Shown here: one piece after another, positions 18,501-26,055 of the stretch | Numbering within the stretch: the first letter of the stretch is position 1 | How the letters are laid out: every line of letters starts with the position of its first letter | Assembly: GCF_011043555.1 (NCBI RefSeq) | Contig: NZ_JAAKGS010000004.1 | Coordinates: 62,001-126,000 of the forward strand | From: Sphingobacterium sp. SGR-19 | Lineage (GTDB): Bacteria; Bacteroidota; Bacteroidia; Sphingobacteriales; Sphingobacteriaceae | DNA length: 64,000 nucleotides | Direction of reading: 5' to 3' | The notes under the pieces: model-generated | The model's input: only the letters and a program-made list of their open reading frames with translations | What the model was told of the DNA's origin: nothing | Database searches by the model: none | Made by a program: the position numbers and the translations under genes

Positions 18501-18766
18501 ACGCTGTTTTTGCCTTGCAAGGCCTGTTCTTGTACTACATACCCAATAGAAGTAAAGACAAGCACATCACTTCCAGTCGAAACAGGGATGGTATAATAGC
18601 CATTCTCGTCTGTACTGGTTTGTTGACTCGCGCCTTTCACTTTTACCGTTACTCCGGGCATCGGTTTTCTGTCTTCGTCATACACCGTACCGGTAATACT
18701 ACGCTCCTGTGCAAAAACCCCATGAACGAAGAAGAGCATCAACATTAAAGCTTTGAATATCCTCAT
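15590..18766 (-). CDS. SusC/RagA TonB-dependent outer-membrane transporter
   Basis: This 1058-residue TonB-dependent receptor imports oligosaccharide with its SusD partner. A signal peptide ends in VFAQ. Residues 23-105 form a CarboxypepD_reg-like domain (ITGTVYDEDRKPMPGVTVKVKG). The linker DEVVVIGYGAVKRKDLTG follows. Next comes the plug, with the SusC family signature SSTAIYGARGANGVILVTTK near residue 205, and then a beta-barrel that ends in a C-terminal phenylalanine (FGLNVNF). It is the first gene of the susC-susD-DUF4957 unit. The palindrome at 19001-19024 lies 234 bases upstream of its start and is the probable control site. Confidence 0.96.
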   Translation of the reverse strand: MRIFKALMLMLFFVHGVFAQERSITGTVYDEDRKPMPGVTVKVKGASQQTSTDENGYYTIPVSTGSDVLVFTSIGYVVQEQALQGKNSVMVTMQVDAAGLDEVVVIGYGAVKRKDLTGAVASVDAKTITAAPVSSALEAIQGRVAGLNINTTEGSPDAELTVRVRGGGSITQDNSPLYIVDGFPVSSIADIAPQDIESIDILKDASSTAIYGARGANGVILVTTKGGKSGKTAISFNVFTGSRNLANKLDVLSPLDYVTWQYEHSLLANKPENYTQYFGNYQDIDLYADVEPNDWQEIIFGRTGNTYNQNLNLSGGGEKTRFSVSHSFVKDRAIMQMSDFQRHNANFKLNHKLYDGLTLDIGARYSDTQVNGGGMNEQNEVSSADSRLKYAMLYPPFPVAGLTTTTETDDDFNLYSPIVAISDNDQYYRRKTVNLNAALSYQVLPNLRLRSEFGYDNYRNDQDRFYGATTYYVRNVPAGDHQGKPGLILTNTNRNGWRNTNTATYTLDGMMGEDHKLNVMVGQEYLFTENQVLTNAIHNFPESFLFDDARKLTTQGIPSSVNNYFDPDDKLLSFFGRANYDFKGKYLLSATFRADGSSKFSPENRWGYFPSVSGAWRLSDEEFLLDAKNWLTDLKLRASYGSAGNNRIPSGLLVQELVNSTTHWVNGYSNYWAASKIMANPDLKWETTVTRNIGLDFTLWNGRLSGTIDAYLNKTKDLLIKFPTSGTGYDYQFRNLGDTENRGIELSLNGAVVRKTNFDLSLNANIAFNRNKVLSLGSLENYIESSGWASSAINSDYIAIEGQAIGRMYGYKSDGRYEVSDFKGYDAEANQWILKEGVVNAKDEIGLIRPGSMKLRDLDGDGIITEADREFIGNANPLHTGGFSITSRIYNFDLAAYFTWSYGNDIYNANKIEYTSTSQYNSRNMIGEVASGSRWTNLRPDGTISNDPAELEAMNANTTMWSPYTRSFTFTDWAVEDGSFLRLSTATIGYTFPESITSKLKMQNLRIYASGYNLFLLTDYSGFDPEVSTRRKTQLTPGVDYSAYPKSRSFVFGLNVNF

Positions 18767-19098
18767 GATAATTTTAATAAATGATTTAAACTGGTTGCAT
18801 AAATTAATAAGAACGATAATCTATTGTTAGATTATGATACTTTGCTTTTTTCTTTTTGGATTGTTAACGGATTCAATTGGTATTCGCCATCGGGTTCGCT
18901 TATCGACAACGTCTGTTTATATCTTGTTAGCGTTAATATCCTATTACAATTATAAGGTAATACAGGTAGTAAAAAGTAATAAATGGAAATAAAAAATCAC
19001 GCAAACGTTGCCGGCAACGTTTGCAGGACAGTACAGGACAGCTGTTTCGTAACGATTTCGCCCGAACGACAGCATATAAATATCCAATAAGGTTAATT
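18767..19098. other. Regulatory intergenic region upstream of susC
   Basis: This 332-base gap lies between the aconitase stop and the susC start, both minus strand. It holds the 24-bp palindrome at 19001-19024 and AT-rich DNA. A weak -7-like box (TATAATTG on the minus strand, 18947-18954) differs from TAnnTTTG at one position. No open frame of note is seen. Confidence 0.5.
19001..19024. promoter_or_regulatory. 24-bp perfect palindrome, second copy
   Basis: The palindrome is built from two inverted GCAAACGTTGCC halves and is identical, base for base, to the core of the 36-bp palindrome at 10025-10060. It lies upstream of the minus-strand susC gene and about 75 bases after the aconitase stop. 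The flanks differ from the first copy, so the core alone is conserved, as expected for a protein-binding site. A T-rich tract follows 4 bases later on the minus strand, so weak termination is also possible. Confidence 0.75.
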
Positions 19099-21825
19099 TT
19101 AACTGCTTAGATAACTTCTTAAAACGTATTGCAGAATGCCTCCATGCCTAAAGTATTCGACATCAATATCCGAGTCTAGTCGTGCTCTGGCGTCGAATTC
19201 AATCGTCTCACCAGAGGCTTTTATCGCTCGTATTTTCACCGTTTTAAAAGGTCTTAGATTTGCGGAGACACCCGTTATACTAATCTCTTCTTCTCCTGTT
19301 AGCCCCAGTGATGCTGCACTCTCGCCAGATGGAAATTCTATGGGAAGTATCCCCATTCCTACCAGATTGCTTCTATGGATTCGTTCAAAACTTTCAGCGA
19401 TTACCGCGCGAATACCCAATAAGCTCGAACCCTTCGCAGCCCAGTCTCTGGAGGAACCGCTTCCGTAGTCTTTGCCCGCTAGAACAACTAGGGGTGTCTC
19501 GTCTGCCTGATATTTCATGGCCGTATCGAATACGGTCAGGGTTTCCTTCGTCGGAAAATAGGTCGAATAACCACCTTCTCGATCGGTAATCTTATTTCGG
19601 ATACGCACATTCGCAAACGTTCCCCGCATCATGACTTCGTGATTCCCCCTTCGTGAACCGTATGAATTAAAGTCTTTCTTTTCGATCCCCTTACTCAAAA
19701 GATACTTCCCTGCAGCGCTCTCCTCATTAAAAGAGCCAGCCGGCGAAATGTGATCGGTTGTTACAGAATCGCCTAAATAAAGCAGAACACGCGCATGCTC
19801 GATTTCTGTGAGCGGCGATGGCTCGGTAGGCATATCCTTAAAGAATGGAACTTCCCGAATATAGGTAGAATTGTCGTCCCAAATAAATTCACGACCTTCA
19901 GGAGCCTCAAGCCTTTTCCAGGTGTCGTCGCCGTCAAAAATCACATCATACACCTCCTTAAAATCTTCCTTTCGCATCGCCTCTTTGATCGTTTGGTTGA
20001 TCTCCTCTTGCGTCGGCCAGATATCTTTTAAATAAACCGGGTTTCCATTCGGATCATAAGATAAGGGATCTTGCATAAGATTCACATCAACACGGCCAAT
20101 AAGGGCATAGGCAACAACCAGCATAGGAGACATTAAAAAATTCATTTTCACCTGTGGGTGAACCCGTGCTTCGAAGTTCCTATTTCCGGAAAGGACCGAG
20201 GCTACGACCATTTCGCTATTATCGACTGCCTCCGCAATATGCGTTGGTAACGGACCACTATTGCCGATACAGGACGTACATCCATAACCCACAGTATGAA
20301 ACCGCAACGCTTCCAAATCGGTGGATAAACCCGAGCGTTCTAAATATTTTGTAACAACTTTAGATCCGGGCGCTAAACTTGTTTTCACCCAGGATCTGGT
20401 GCGAAGCCCCTTTTCTACGGCTTTTTTGGCCACTAAGCCTGCACCTATCATCACACTGGGATTTGATGTATTTGTACAACTGGTAATTGCTGCAATAACG
20501 ATACTGCCATCGCTTAGCCGGTATTCGCCATTTTTTAACTTGATTTTCACACTTCGAAGATCGGTGGTTTCTGTTGCCAAAGTTTCTTTATGTTCATCCG
20601 TAGCCTCTTGGACGAACTGTGTCCCCGATCCACCTTCATTTAACCAAGCATGCTCGCGACGGTCGTCAAAGGCAACGTAGTTTCGTTGAAAATCTTTATC
20701 AAGAATCGTTCTGAAGGAAGAATGAAGGTTTTTGACAAGAATCTTATCTTGTGGACGTTTGGGCCCCGCAACCGTAGGCTCCAACGCGTTTAGGTCTAGT
20801 TCTACGACCTTGGAGTATTCGATCTCTTCATCTCCCGTACGCCAGAGCATATTTTCCTGACAGTATTCCCGTACTAAATTAATCTGTTCCGGCGATCGGT
20901 TGGTACGCTCCATGTAGTCGAGTGTCTGGTCATCTATCGGAAAATACGTTACGGTACACCCAAATTCCGGTGACATGTTTGAGATCGTTGCTCTATCGGT
21001 CACCGTTAATTTGTCTAGGCCATCACCAAATACTTCCACGAATTTACCGACCACGCCGGTATCCCGTAATATCTTGGTTATGGACAATACCATATCCGTA
21101 GCGGTACATCCGGCGGGAATTTCGCCGGTGAGCTTAAGTCCAATAACCTGTGGGCAGGTAAAGTATACAGGTTGCCCCAGCATCGCTGCTTCCGCTTCTA
21201 TACCGCCAACACCCCAACCGAGAACACCGATACCGTTAACCATCGGCGTGTGTGAGTCGGTGCCGACCAAGGTATCGGGAAATGCCCAACCCTCTCGCTC
21301 CACAACACCTTTTGCTAAATACTCGAGATTGACCTGGTGACAAATGCCCATTCCTGGCGGAACTACGGTAAGGCTGGCCAATCCCTGTTGCGCCCATTTC
21401 AATAATTGGTACCGTTCGGCATTTCGTTCGTATTCTAGTTTCACATTTTCCTGATAGGAATAATCCGTTCCAAAATAATCTACTTGCACAGAATGATCAA
21501 TGACGAGGTCTACCGGAATAGCCGGATTAATCTTCGCACCATCTCCCCCCCTTCGTACAAATTCCGCCCGGATAGACGTAATGTCAACAACCGCAGGTAC
21601 ACCCGTAAAGTCTTGCATCAACACCCGCGCCGGCTTGAAAGGGATATCTTTATCTGTTCCGGCGGCATCCCAGTTAATAAGCGTATCCAGATGATCATCC
21701 GTAATCGCAAAGCCATCGTGATTGCGCAAAACATTTTCCAGCAAAATCCGAATAGAGAATGGAAGTCTATGGATATTCTTACCACTTTCTTGAAGCTTTT
21801 TAAGTGAGGCTATTTTCTGTGTCAT
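19099..21825 (-). CDS. acnA: Aconitate hydratase, AcnA type
   Basis: This cytosolic enzyme of 908 residues isomerises citrate to isocitrate through aconitate in the citric acid cycle, using a 4Fe-4S cluster. The cluster cysteines appear as SCTNTSNP and as YGCTSCIGNSG. The substrate-binding segments VGTDSHTP and GDSVTTDHISPAGS, and the swivel-domain segment YGSGSSRDWAAKG, are all present. The N-terminus opens at MTQKIASLKKLQ, which is about 15-25 residues shorter than usual AcnA proteins. An in-frame stop at 21847-21849 prevents a longer start. The gene stands alone, with no citrate synthase or isocitrate dehydrogenase beside it, and separates the susC unit from the hybrid sensor. Confidence 0.97.
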   Translation of the reverse strand: MTQKIASLKKLQESGKNIHRLPFSIRILLENVLRNHDGFAITDDHLDTLINWDAAGTDKDIPFKPARVLMQDFTGVPAVVDITSIRAEFVRRGGDGAKINPAIPVDLVIDHSVQVDYFGTDYSYQENVKLEYERNAERYQLLKWAQQGLASLTVVPPGMGICHQVNLEYLAKGVVEREGWAFPDTLVGTDSHTPMVNGIGVLGWGVGGIEAEAAMLGQPVYFTCPQVIGLKLTGEIPAGCTATDMVLSITKILRDTGVVGKFVEVFGDGLDKLTVTDRATISNMSPEFGCTVTYFPIDDQTLDYMERTNRSPEQINLVREYCQENMLWRTGDEEIEYSKVVELDLNALEPTVAGPKRPQDKILVKNLHSSFRTILDKDFQRNYVAFDDRREHAWLNEGGSGTQFVQEATDEHKETLATETTDLRSVKIKLKNGEYRLSDGSIVIAAITSCTNTSNPSVMIGAGLVAKKAVEKGLRTRSWVKTSLAPGSKVVTKYLERSGLSTDLEALRFHTVGYGCTSCIGNSGPLPTHIAEAVDNSEMVVASVLSGNRNFEARVHPQVKMNFLMSPMLVVAYALIGRVDVNLMQDPLSYDPNGNPVYLKDIWPTQEEINQTIKEAMRKEDFKEVYDVIFDGDDTWKRLEAPEGREFIWDDNSTYIREVPFFKDMPTEPSPLTEIEHARVLLYLGDSVTTDHISPAGSFNEESAAGKYLLSKGIEKKDFNSYGSRRGNHEVMMRGTFANVRIRNKITDREGGYSTYFPTKETLTVFDTAMKYQADETPLVVLAGKDYGSGSSRDWAAKGSSLLGIRAVIAESFERIHRSNLVGMGILPIEFPSGESAASLGLTGEEEISITGVSANLRPFKTVKIRAIKASGETIEFDARARLDSDIDVEYFRHGGILQYVLRSYLSS

Positions 21826-21886
21826 GATGTATGGGTTATTGCTCTCTTATGGGATAAAACCCAATTTAACAAATATTGTTTAGATC

Positions 21887-24800
21887 TTACTCCTTTCTTT
21901 TGTAACGCAATGGTGTCTGCCCATAATACTTTTTAAATACCCGGCTAAAATAATTGGGGTCGCTATACCCACAATGATAAGCAACCTCATTAATGGGCAT
22001 ATCATTTTCGAGCATAATAATAGCTTTTTTAAGACGGTACTCATTCAAAAGCTCGGTTGCATTTTTATCCAGAATACGTTTAAGGTTTAAATGTAATGAT
22101 GTTCTGCTTGTATTCAATTCATTTGCAATATCTTCAATAGTTAGCATTGGATTAGCAAATTCCTTTTCGAGGATTTCACTTAATCTTGACAAAAACTCCT
22201 GATCTTTGTTGTTACTCGGGAGTGTGTCGCCTTTAAAAGCGCTTAAACTAATAACATGTTCGCGCAACTTAACCCTTGATTCAACCATGTTGTTGACCAA
22301 CAATTCCAGCTCTTTCAGATTAAACGGTTTACTTACATATGCATCAGCACCCACATCCAATCCATCAATTTTAATATTTTCTATACTACTATCTGAAAGC
22401 AGGATTACGGGAATATAGTTGAATCTTTCATCACTTTTCAACCAATTACAAAGTTCGATCCCATCCATTTTAGGCATTTTCACATCACTTATAATAATAT
22501 CAGGAGGTGTTTTATTAATTTTCTTTATCGCGAGCGATCCGTTTGATGCGTTTACTACTTCGTAATGACGAGAAAAATGCTTCGATAAAAATGTCATTAA
22601 CTCTCTATTGTCCTCTACAATAAGTAATGTATATTTCGTTTTTGCGTCCTTGCTTATTGAGGCCACATCTAAGGGTTTTTCTTGTTTAACGGGCGCAGTC
22701 TTTTCCGGGGACTCGGAGTTCTGGTCGGTTTTTGGAACATGATCCAAGCGTATGAGAACGGGCAACGTTATTTCTATGGAGGTTCCTTTGTCTTGTACAC
22801 TTTTAACATGAATTGTTCCATTAAGATACTTTACAAGGCTGTCAACAAGAGCAAGCCCAATACCGCTACTTTCCGTATCTGTTTTATTGGCTCCCGATTT
22901 ATAAAAGGGGTTAAAAATATTTTTAAGCGCTGTTGGAGACATCCCTCGCCCGGTATCATTTACACGTATGGTAACTAATTGCTGGGCATCGTTCCGCTCA
23001 TCAAAATCAAGCGCGACGTCGATACCGCCTGTTGATGTATTTTTCATCGCATTAGAAAGGATATTGAACAATATCTTCTCTATTTTATCTTGATCAAAGT
23101 AGCATTCCAACAATGGTTTAGTGGAAACGAAGGTCAAATCAATGTTCTTTTTAATAGCTATTGTTTCGAAATGATAGGTGGCCTTTTTAACAAAGTCAAC
23201 CATATCTGATTTTGAAAGATTAATAGACGCATGGTCGGATTCGATTTTTCTAAACTCCATCAACTGCTGTATAAGTTTAAACAGGATGGAAGCATTGCTT
23301 TTGACTGTAGATAATTCCGTACTTTTTTTAAACTCGGAACTCGTATTCTCCAGAAATTTATCGATGGATGCCAGGATAAGGGTTAGTGGTGTTTTAAACT
23401 CATGCGAAATAAAGGTGAAAAAGTTAAGCCTATGCTGTGTCAGCTCCTTCATTTTCTCCTTTTCAACGCGTTCCAGTTGGATTTCTACTTTCTTATGGTC
23501 AAGAAATTTAACAAAATTCGTATACATCCATATCACAGCCACAACCAATAAAAAATATACAAAATAGGCGAAATGGCTCCGATAGAATGGAGGAGCTACA
23601 TAAATTTCTATCGTCCTTTCTGCGCTACGGGCAAGACCGGCGACGTTTAAAGCTTTGATGTGGAACACATAGTTTCCTGGCGACAAGTTCGTATAGGTGA
23701 CGCTATTTTTGCCTCCTACATAGTTCCATTTATCTTCAAACCCTTCCAGGTAATAGGCATACGCTGTGCTACCGGGATTAGCATAATTTATGGCTGCGTA
23801 ACTTATCGTAAACACATTCTGATTGTAAGCCAGCTTTATTCTTTTGGTATCATTTATCTGATTTTCTAGAATGGCGGACTCCTGCGGGACGAGACTTTTA
23901 TTAAACAACTGAAAGTCGGTAAACATGAGTGGCAGTGATGTGTGATTATTCTCTACGGTCAAGGGATCGAAAAAACACAAGCCATTTATACTTCCGAAAT
24001 ACAACATGCCGTCACTACTTTTTAAATAGGATTTGAAATTAAACTGATTGGATGGCAACCCATGTTTATTATCGTAAGTTGTGAATTTGTTGGTCTTCGG
24101 ATCTAGCCTGGAAATTCCGCGATTTGTCGTAAGCCAAATAATACCCTCCTTATCTTCCAGTATTCCATATACGTTATTGTTAGGCAAACCGTCTTCGATC
24201 GTATAACTTCTAAATTCATTTTGTTCTGGATTATAAAGGCATACACCGCCATCTAGCGTGCCAAACCATAACTGCTGCTTACGATCTTGGTAAACACTGA
24301 TAATTTGGTTGCTGCGTATTGCCGGTTCCTTAGATGTCGTTGTATAACGAATGAGATCATCAGAGGAAGGACGATACCTATAAATGCCACTTTGCCTCGT
24401 ACAAAACCATAAGTCGTTATTTTTATCTTCAATAATATCATAAATGAATATGTTCTGCATGATCTCGGGCTTAAATAAGGTAAACTTCTTTGTTTGATAA
24501 TCAAACAAATTCAGTCCGTTTTGTGTGGCTATCCACAATTTTCCACGACTATCACGATAAATCGCATATACTTGATCATTCGATAAGGAGCTGGGATCTC
24601 CTTGTTTTTTTAGATATACGGTGGTGGTATTTCGCCGGGTATCAAACTGGTGTAGCCCCCCTAGGAATGTTCCCACCCAAATATTACCATATCCATCGTC
24701 ATGGATAGCGTGTACATTGTTGGTCGTTAAATAAAAGGGAGAACTCTGTTTATTTATGGTGCGGTAAGTTTCCTTTGCCGGATCATAAATTGTTATTCCA

Positions 24801-25885
24801 CCGTCTTCTGTACCAATCCATATCTTCTGTTCTCTGTCTTCCATCATTTGACTTACGGCTTTGCCTGTGAGACCTTGTTCTCTGTCGTTAGCCCGAATAC
24901 TTCTAAATCCATAGGTATTCGATGGCATATAATTTACCCCACCAAAATATGTTCCTAACCAAACAGAACCATCTTTTGCGAAATAGGTCGAATAAATAGC
25001 GTTATCACTTAGCTTTTTGGGATCGTTATGGAAAGATTGCTGATAATTTTCTGAATGTCCGGTTCTTAGATTGTAGATATATAATCCTTCTTCTGTGCCT
25101 ATATAAAGCATGTCTTTTTTATTCCCCGATACGGATCGGACGGTATTGCTTTCTGGTGTTTCCGAATTGGCAAACTTTAGTTTGGAAAATTTTTGATTTT
25201 TAATGTCGTAGGTAAACAATCCCCGATTGGTGGCTAACCAAACATGCTCATTTTTATCTTTATAGATATTGAAAATATAGCTGTCTTGTGTTAATTCTGC
25301 TAAAGAAGCAGATGCAAACGTTTTTTGAACCATGCCGTTTCTGTCTATAATGGTTAAGGAATTACCAATCGCTAATAAAAATTGGTTTTCAGCAATAGCA
25401 CACATTGCTTTAGCTATATGATGGCCACTTAAAAGTTCGGATTTATTATTGCTGAGTTTATACAAGCCCCGTGCTGTACCAACATATATATCTTCCTTTT
25501 CCCCAAACACAAATAATACATTTAATGGAGACGGAATAAGCTCACTTTTTTGGAGTTGATCTGTACGGGAGTCATAGATATAAAGACCATCATCTGTCCC
25601 CACATATAGGAACGATTTATAGCTATATAACGAACTTATCCTATTGGCTGACCCACCAATCTTCGAGCTTTCTATGTAATAATTCTTTATTTGATAACTA
25701 TCATACCGATTAAGGCCTTCCCGGGTACCAAACCACATAAATCCATTTTCATCCTGCGTAATGGCATAGACGGTATTATGAGACAATCCGTGATTAGAGG
25801 TGATTTTTCTAAAGTGGATATCCTGACCAGATACACGGACAGCAATACAAAGCAGCAAAAAAACAATAAGGCTAGCGTACTTCAT
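21887..25885 (-). CDS. Hybrid two-component sensor-regulator (propeller, HisKA, receiver, AraC)
   Basis: This 1332-residue protein combines sensor and transcription regulator. A signal peptide ends VRVSGQ. Two seven-bladed propellers of Reg_prop repeats (ITQDENGFMWFGTREGLNRYD and many similar) fill about residues 25-680. A Y_Y_Y domain is at about 700-765, then one membrane helix near 770-795. The kinase part has ISHEFKTP with phospho-accepting His828 and an ATPase part with DTGRGM and GIGL boxes. The receiver has phospho-acceptor Asp1134 in IISDVKMPKMDG and Lys1186. An AraC helix-turn-helix at about 1228-1332 ends it. It is divergent from the sulfated-glycan locus, so it likely controls that locus, though the pectin locus is also possible. 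Confidence 0.96.
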   Translation of the reverse strand: MKYASLIVFLLLCIAVRVSGQDIHFRKITSNHGLSHNTVYAITQDENGFMWFGTREGLNRYDSYQIKNYYIESSKIGGSANRISSLYSYKSFLYVGTDDGLYIYDSRTDQLQKSELIPSPLNVLFVFGEKEDIYVGTARGLYKLSNNKSELLSGHHIAKAMCAIAENQFLLAIGNSLTIIDRNGMVQKTFASASLAELTQDSYIFNIYKDKNEHVWLATNRGLFTYDIKNQKFSKLKFANSETPESNTVRSVSGNKKDMLYIGTEEGLYIYNLRTGHSENYQQSFHNDPKKLSDNAIYSTYFAKDGSVWLGTYFGGVNYMPSNTYGFRSIRANDREQGLTGKAVSQMMEDREQKIWIGTEDGGITIYDPAKETYRTINKQSSPFYLTTNNVHAIHDDGYGNIWVGTFLGGLHQFDTRRNTTTVYLKKQGDPSSLSNDQVYAIYRDSRGKLWIATQNGLNLFDYQTKKFTLFKPEIMQNIFIYDIIEDKNNDLWFCTRQSGIYRYRPSSDDLIRYTTTSKEPAIRSNQIISVYQDRKQQLWFGTLDGGVCLYNPEQNEFRSYTIEDGLPNNNVYGILEDKEGIIWLTTNRGISRLDPKTNKFTTYDNKHGLPSNQFNFKSYLKSSDGMLYFGSINGLCFFDPLTVENNHTSLPLMFTDFQLFNKSLVPQESAILENQINDTKRIKLAYNQNVFTISYAAINYANPGSTAYAYYLEGFEDKWNYVGGKNSVTYTNLSPGNYVFHIKALNVAGLARSAERTIEIYVAPPFYRSHFAYFVYFLLVVAVIWMYTNFVKFLDHKKVEIQLERVEKEKMKELTQHRLNFFTFISHEFKTPLTLILASIDKFLENTSSEFKKSTELSTVKSNASILFKLIQQLMEFRKIESDHASINLSKSDMVDFVKKATYHFETIAIKKNIDLTFVSTKPLLECYFDQDKIEKILFNILSNAMKNTSTGGIDVALDFDERNDAQQLVTIRVNDTGRGMSPTALKNIFNPFYKSGANKTDTESSGIGLALVDSLVKYLNGTIHVKSVQDKGTSIEITLPVLIRLDHVPKTDQNSESPEKTAPVKQEKPLDVASISKDAKTKYTLLIVEDNRELMTFLSKHFSRHYEVVNASNGSLAIKKINKTPPDIIISDVKMPKMDGIELCNWLKSDERFNYIPVILLSDSSIENIKIDGLDVGADAYVSKPFNLKELELLVNNMVESRVKLREHVISLSAFKGDTLPSNNKDQEFLSRLSEILEKEFANPMLTIEDIANELNTSRTSLHLNLKRILDKNATELLNEYRLKKAIIMLENDMPINEVAYHCGYSDPNYFSRVFKKYYGQTPLRYKRKE

Positions 25886-25944
25886 CGTTTTATCAATTAG
25901 TTTAGGCTAATTTCTAAATTAAAATCCGTAATCCTACATATTGC

Positions 25945-25958
25945 TGCTGTTAACAGCA
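25945..25958. promoter_or_regulatory. 14-bp palindrome in the divergent promoter region
   Basis: TGCTGTTAACAGCA is a perfect palindrome lying between the hybrid sensor start (25885) and the sulfatase start (26056). Its position suits a regulator site. Known hybrid-sensor targets are usually direct repeats rather than palindromes, so the assignment is weak. Confidence 0.35.
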
Positions 25959-26004
25959 TATTTATAAACAACAATCCTCAATATTTTAACCTGTGTGCTA
26001 TTCG

Positions 26005-26018
26005 CAAAAATATTTTTG
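26005..26018. promoter_or_regulatory. Overlapping back-to-back -7 boxes
   Basis: CAAAAATATTTTTG reads as TATTTTTG on both strands, so one 14-base palindrome supplies a -7 box in each direction. The plus-strand box would place a transcript start about 30 bases before the sulfatase ATG at 26056; the minus-strand box lies 119 bases upstream of the hybrid sensor ATG. No good -33 box was found for either. Confidence 0.4.
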
Positions 26019-26055
26019 TGCTAACATTGTTTCTGTAAACTATTATAAATCACAC

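Noticed and set aside
18947..18954. Weak -7 box TATAATTG before susC
   Set aside because: One mismatch from consensus and no -33 box; not strong enough to list as a promoter.
19611..19627. GCAAACGT match inside the aconitase gene
   Set aside because: Only one half of the palindrome is present, inside coding sequence, so it is not a third operator.
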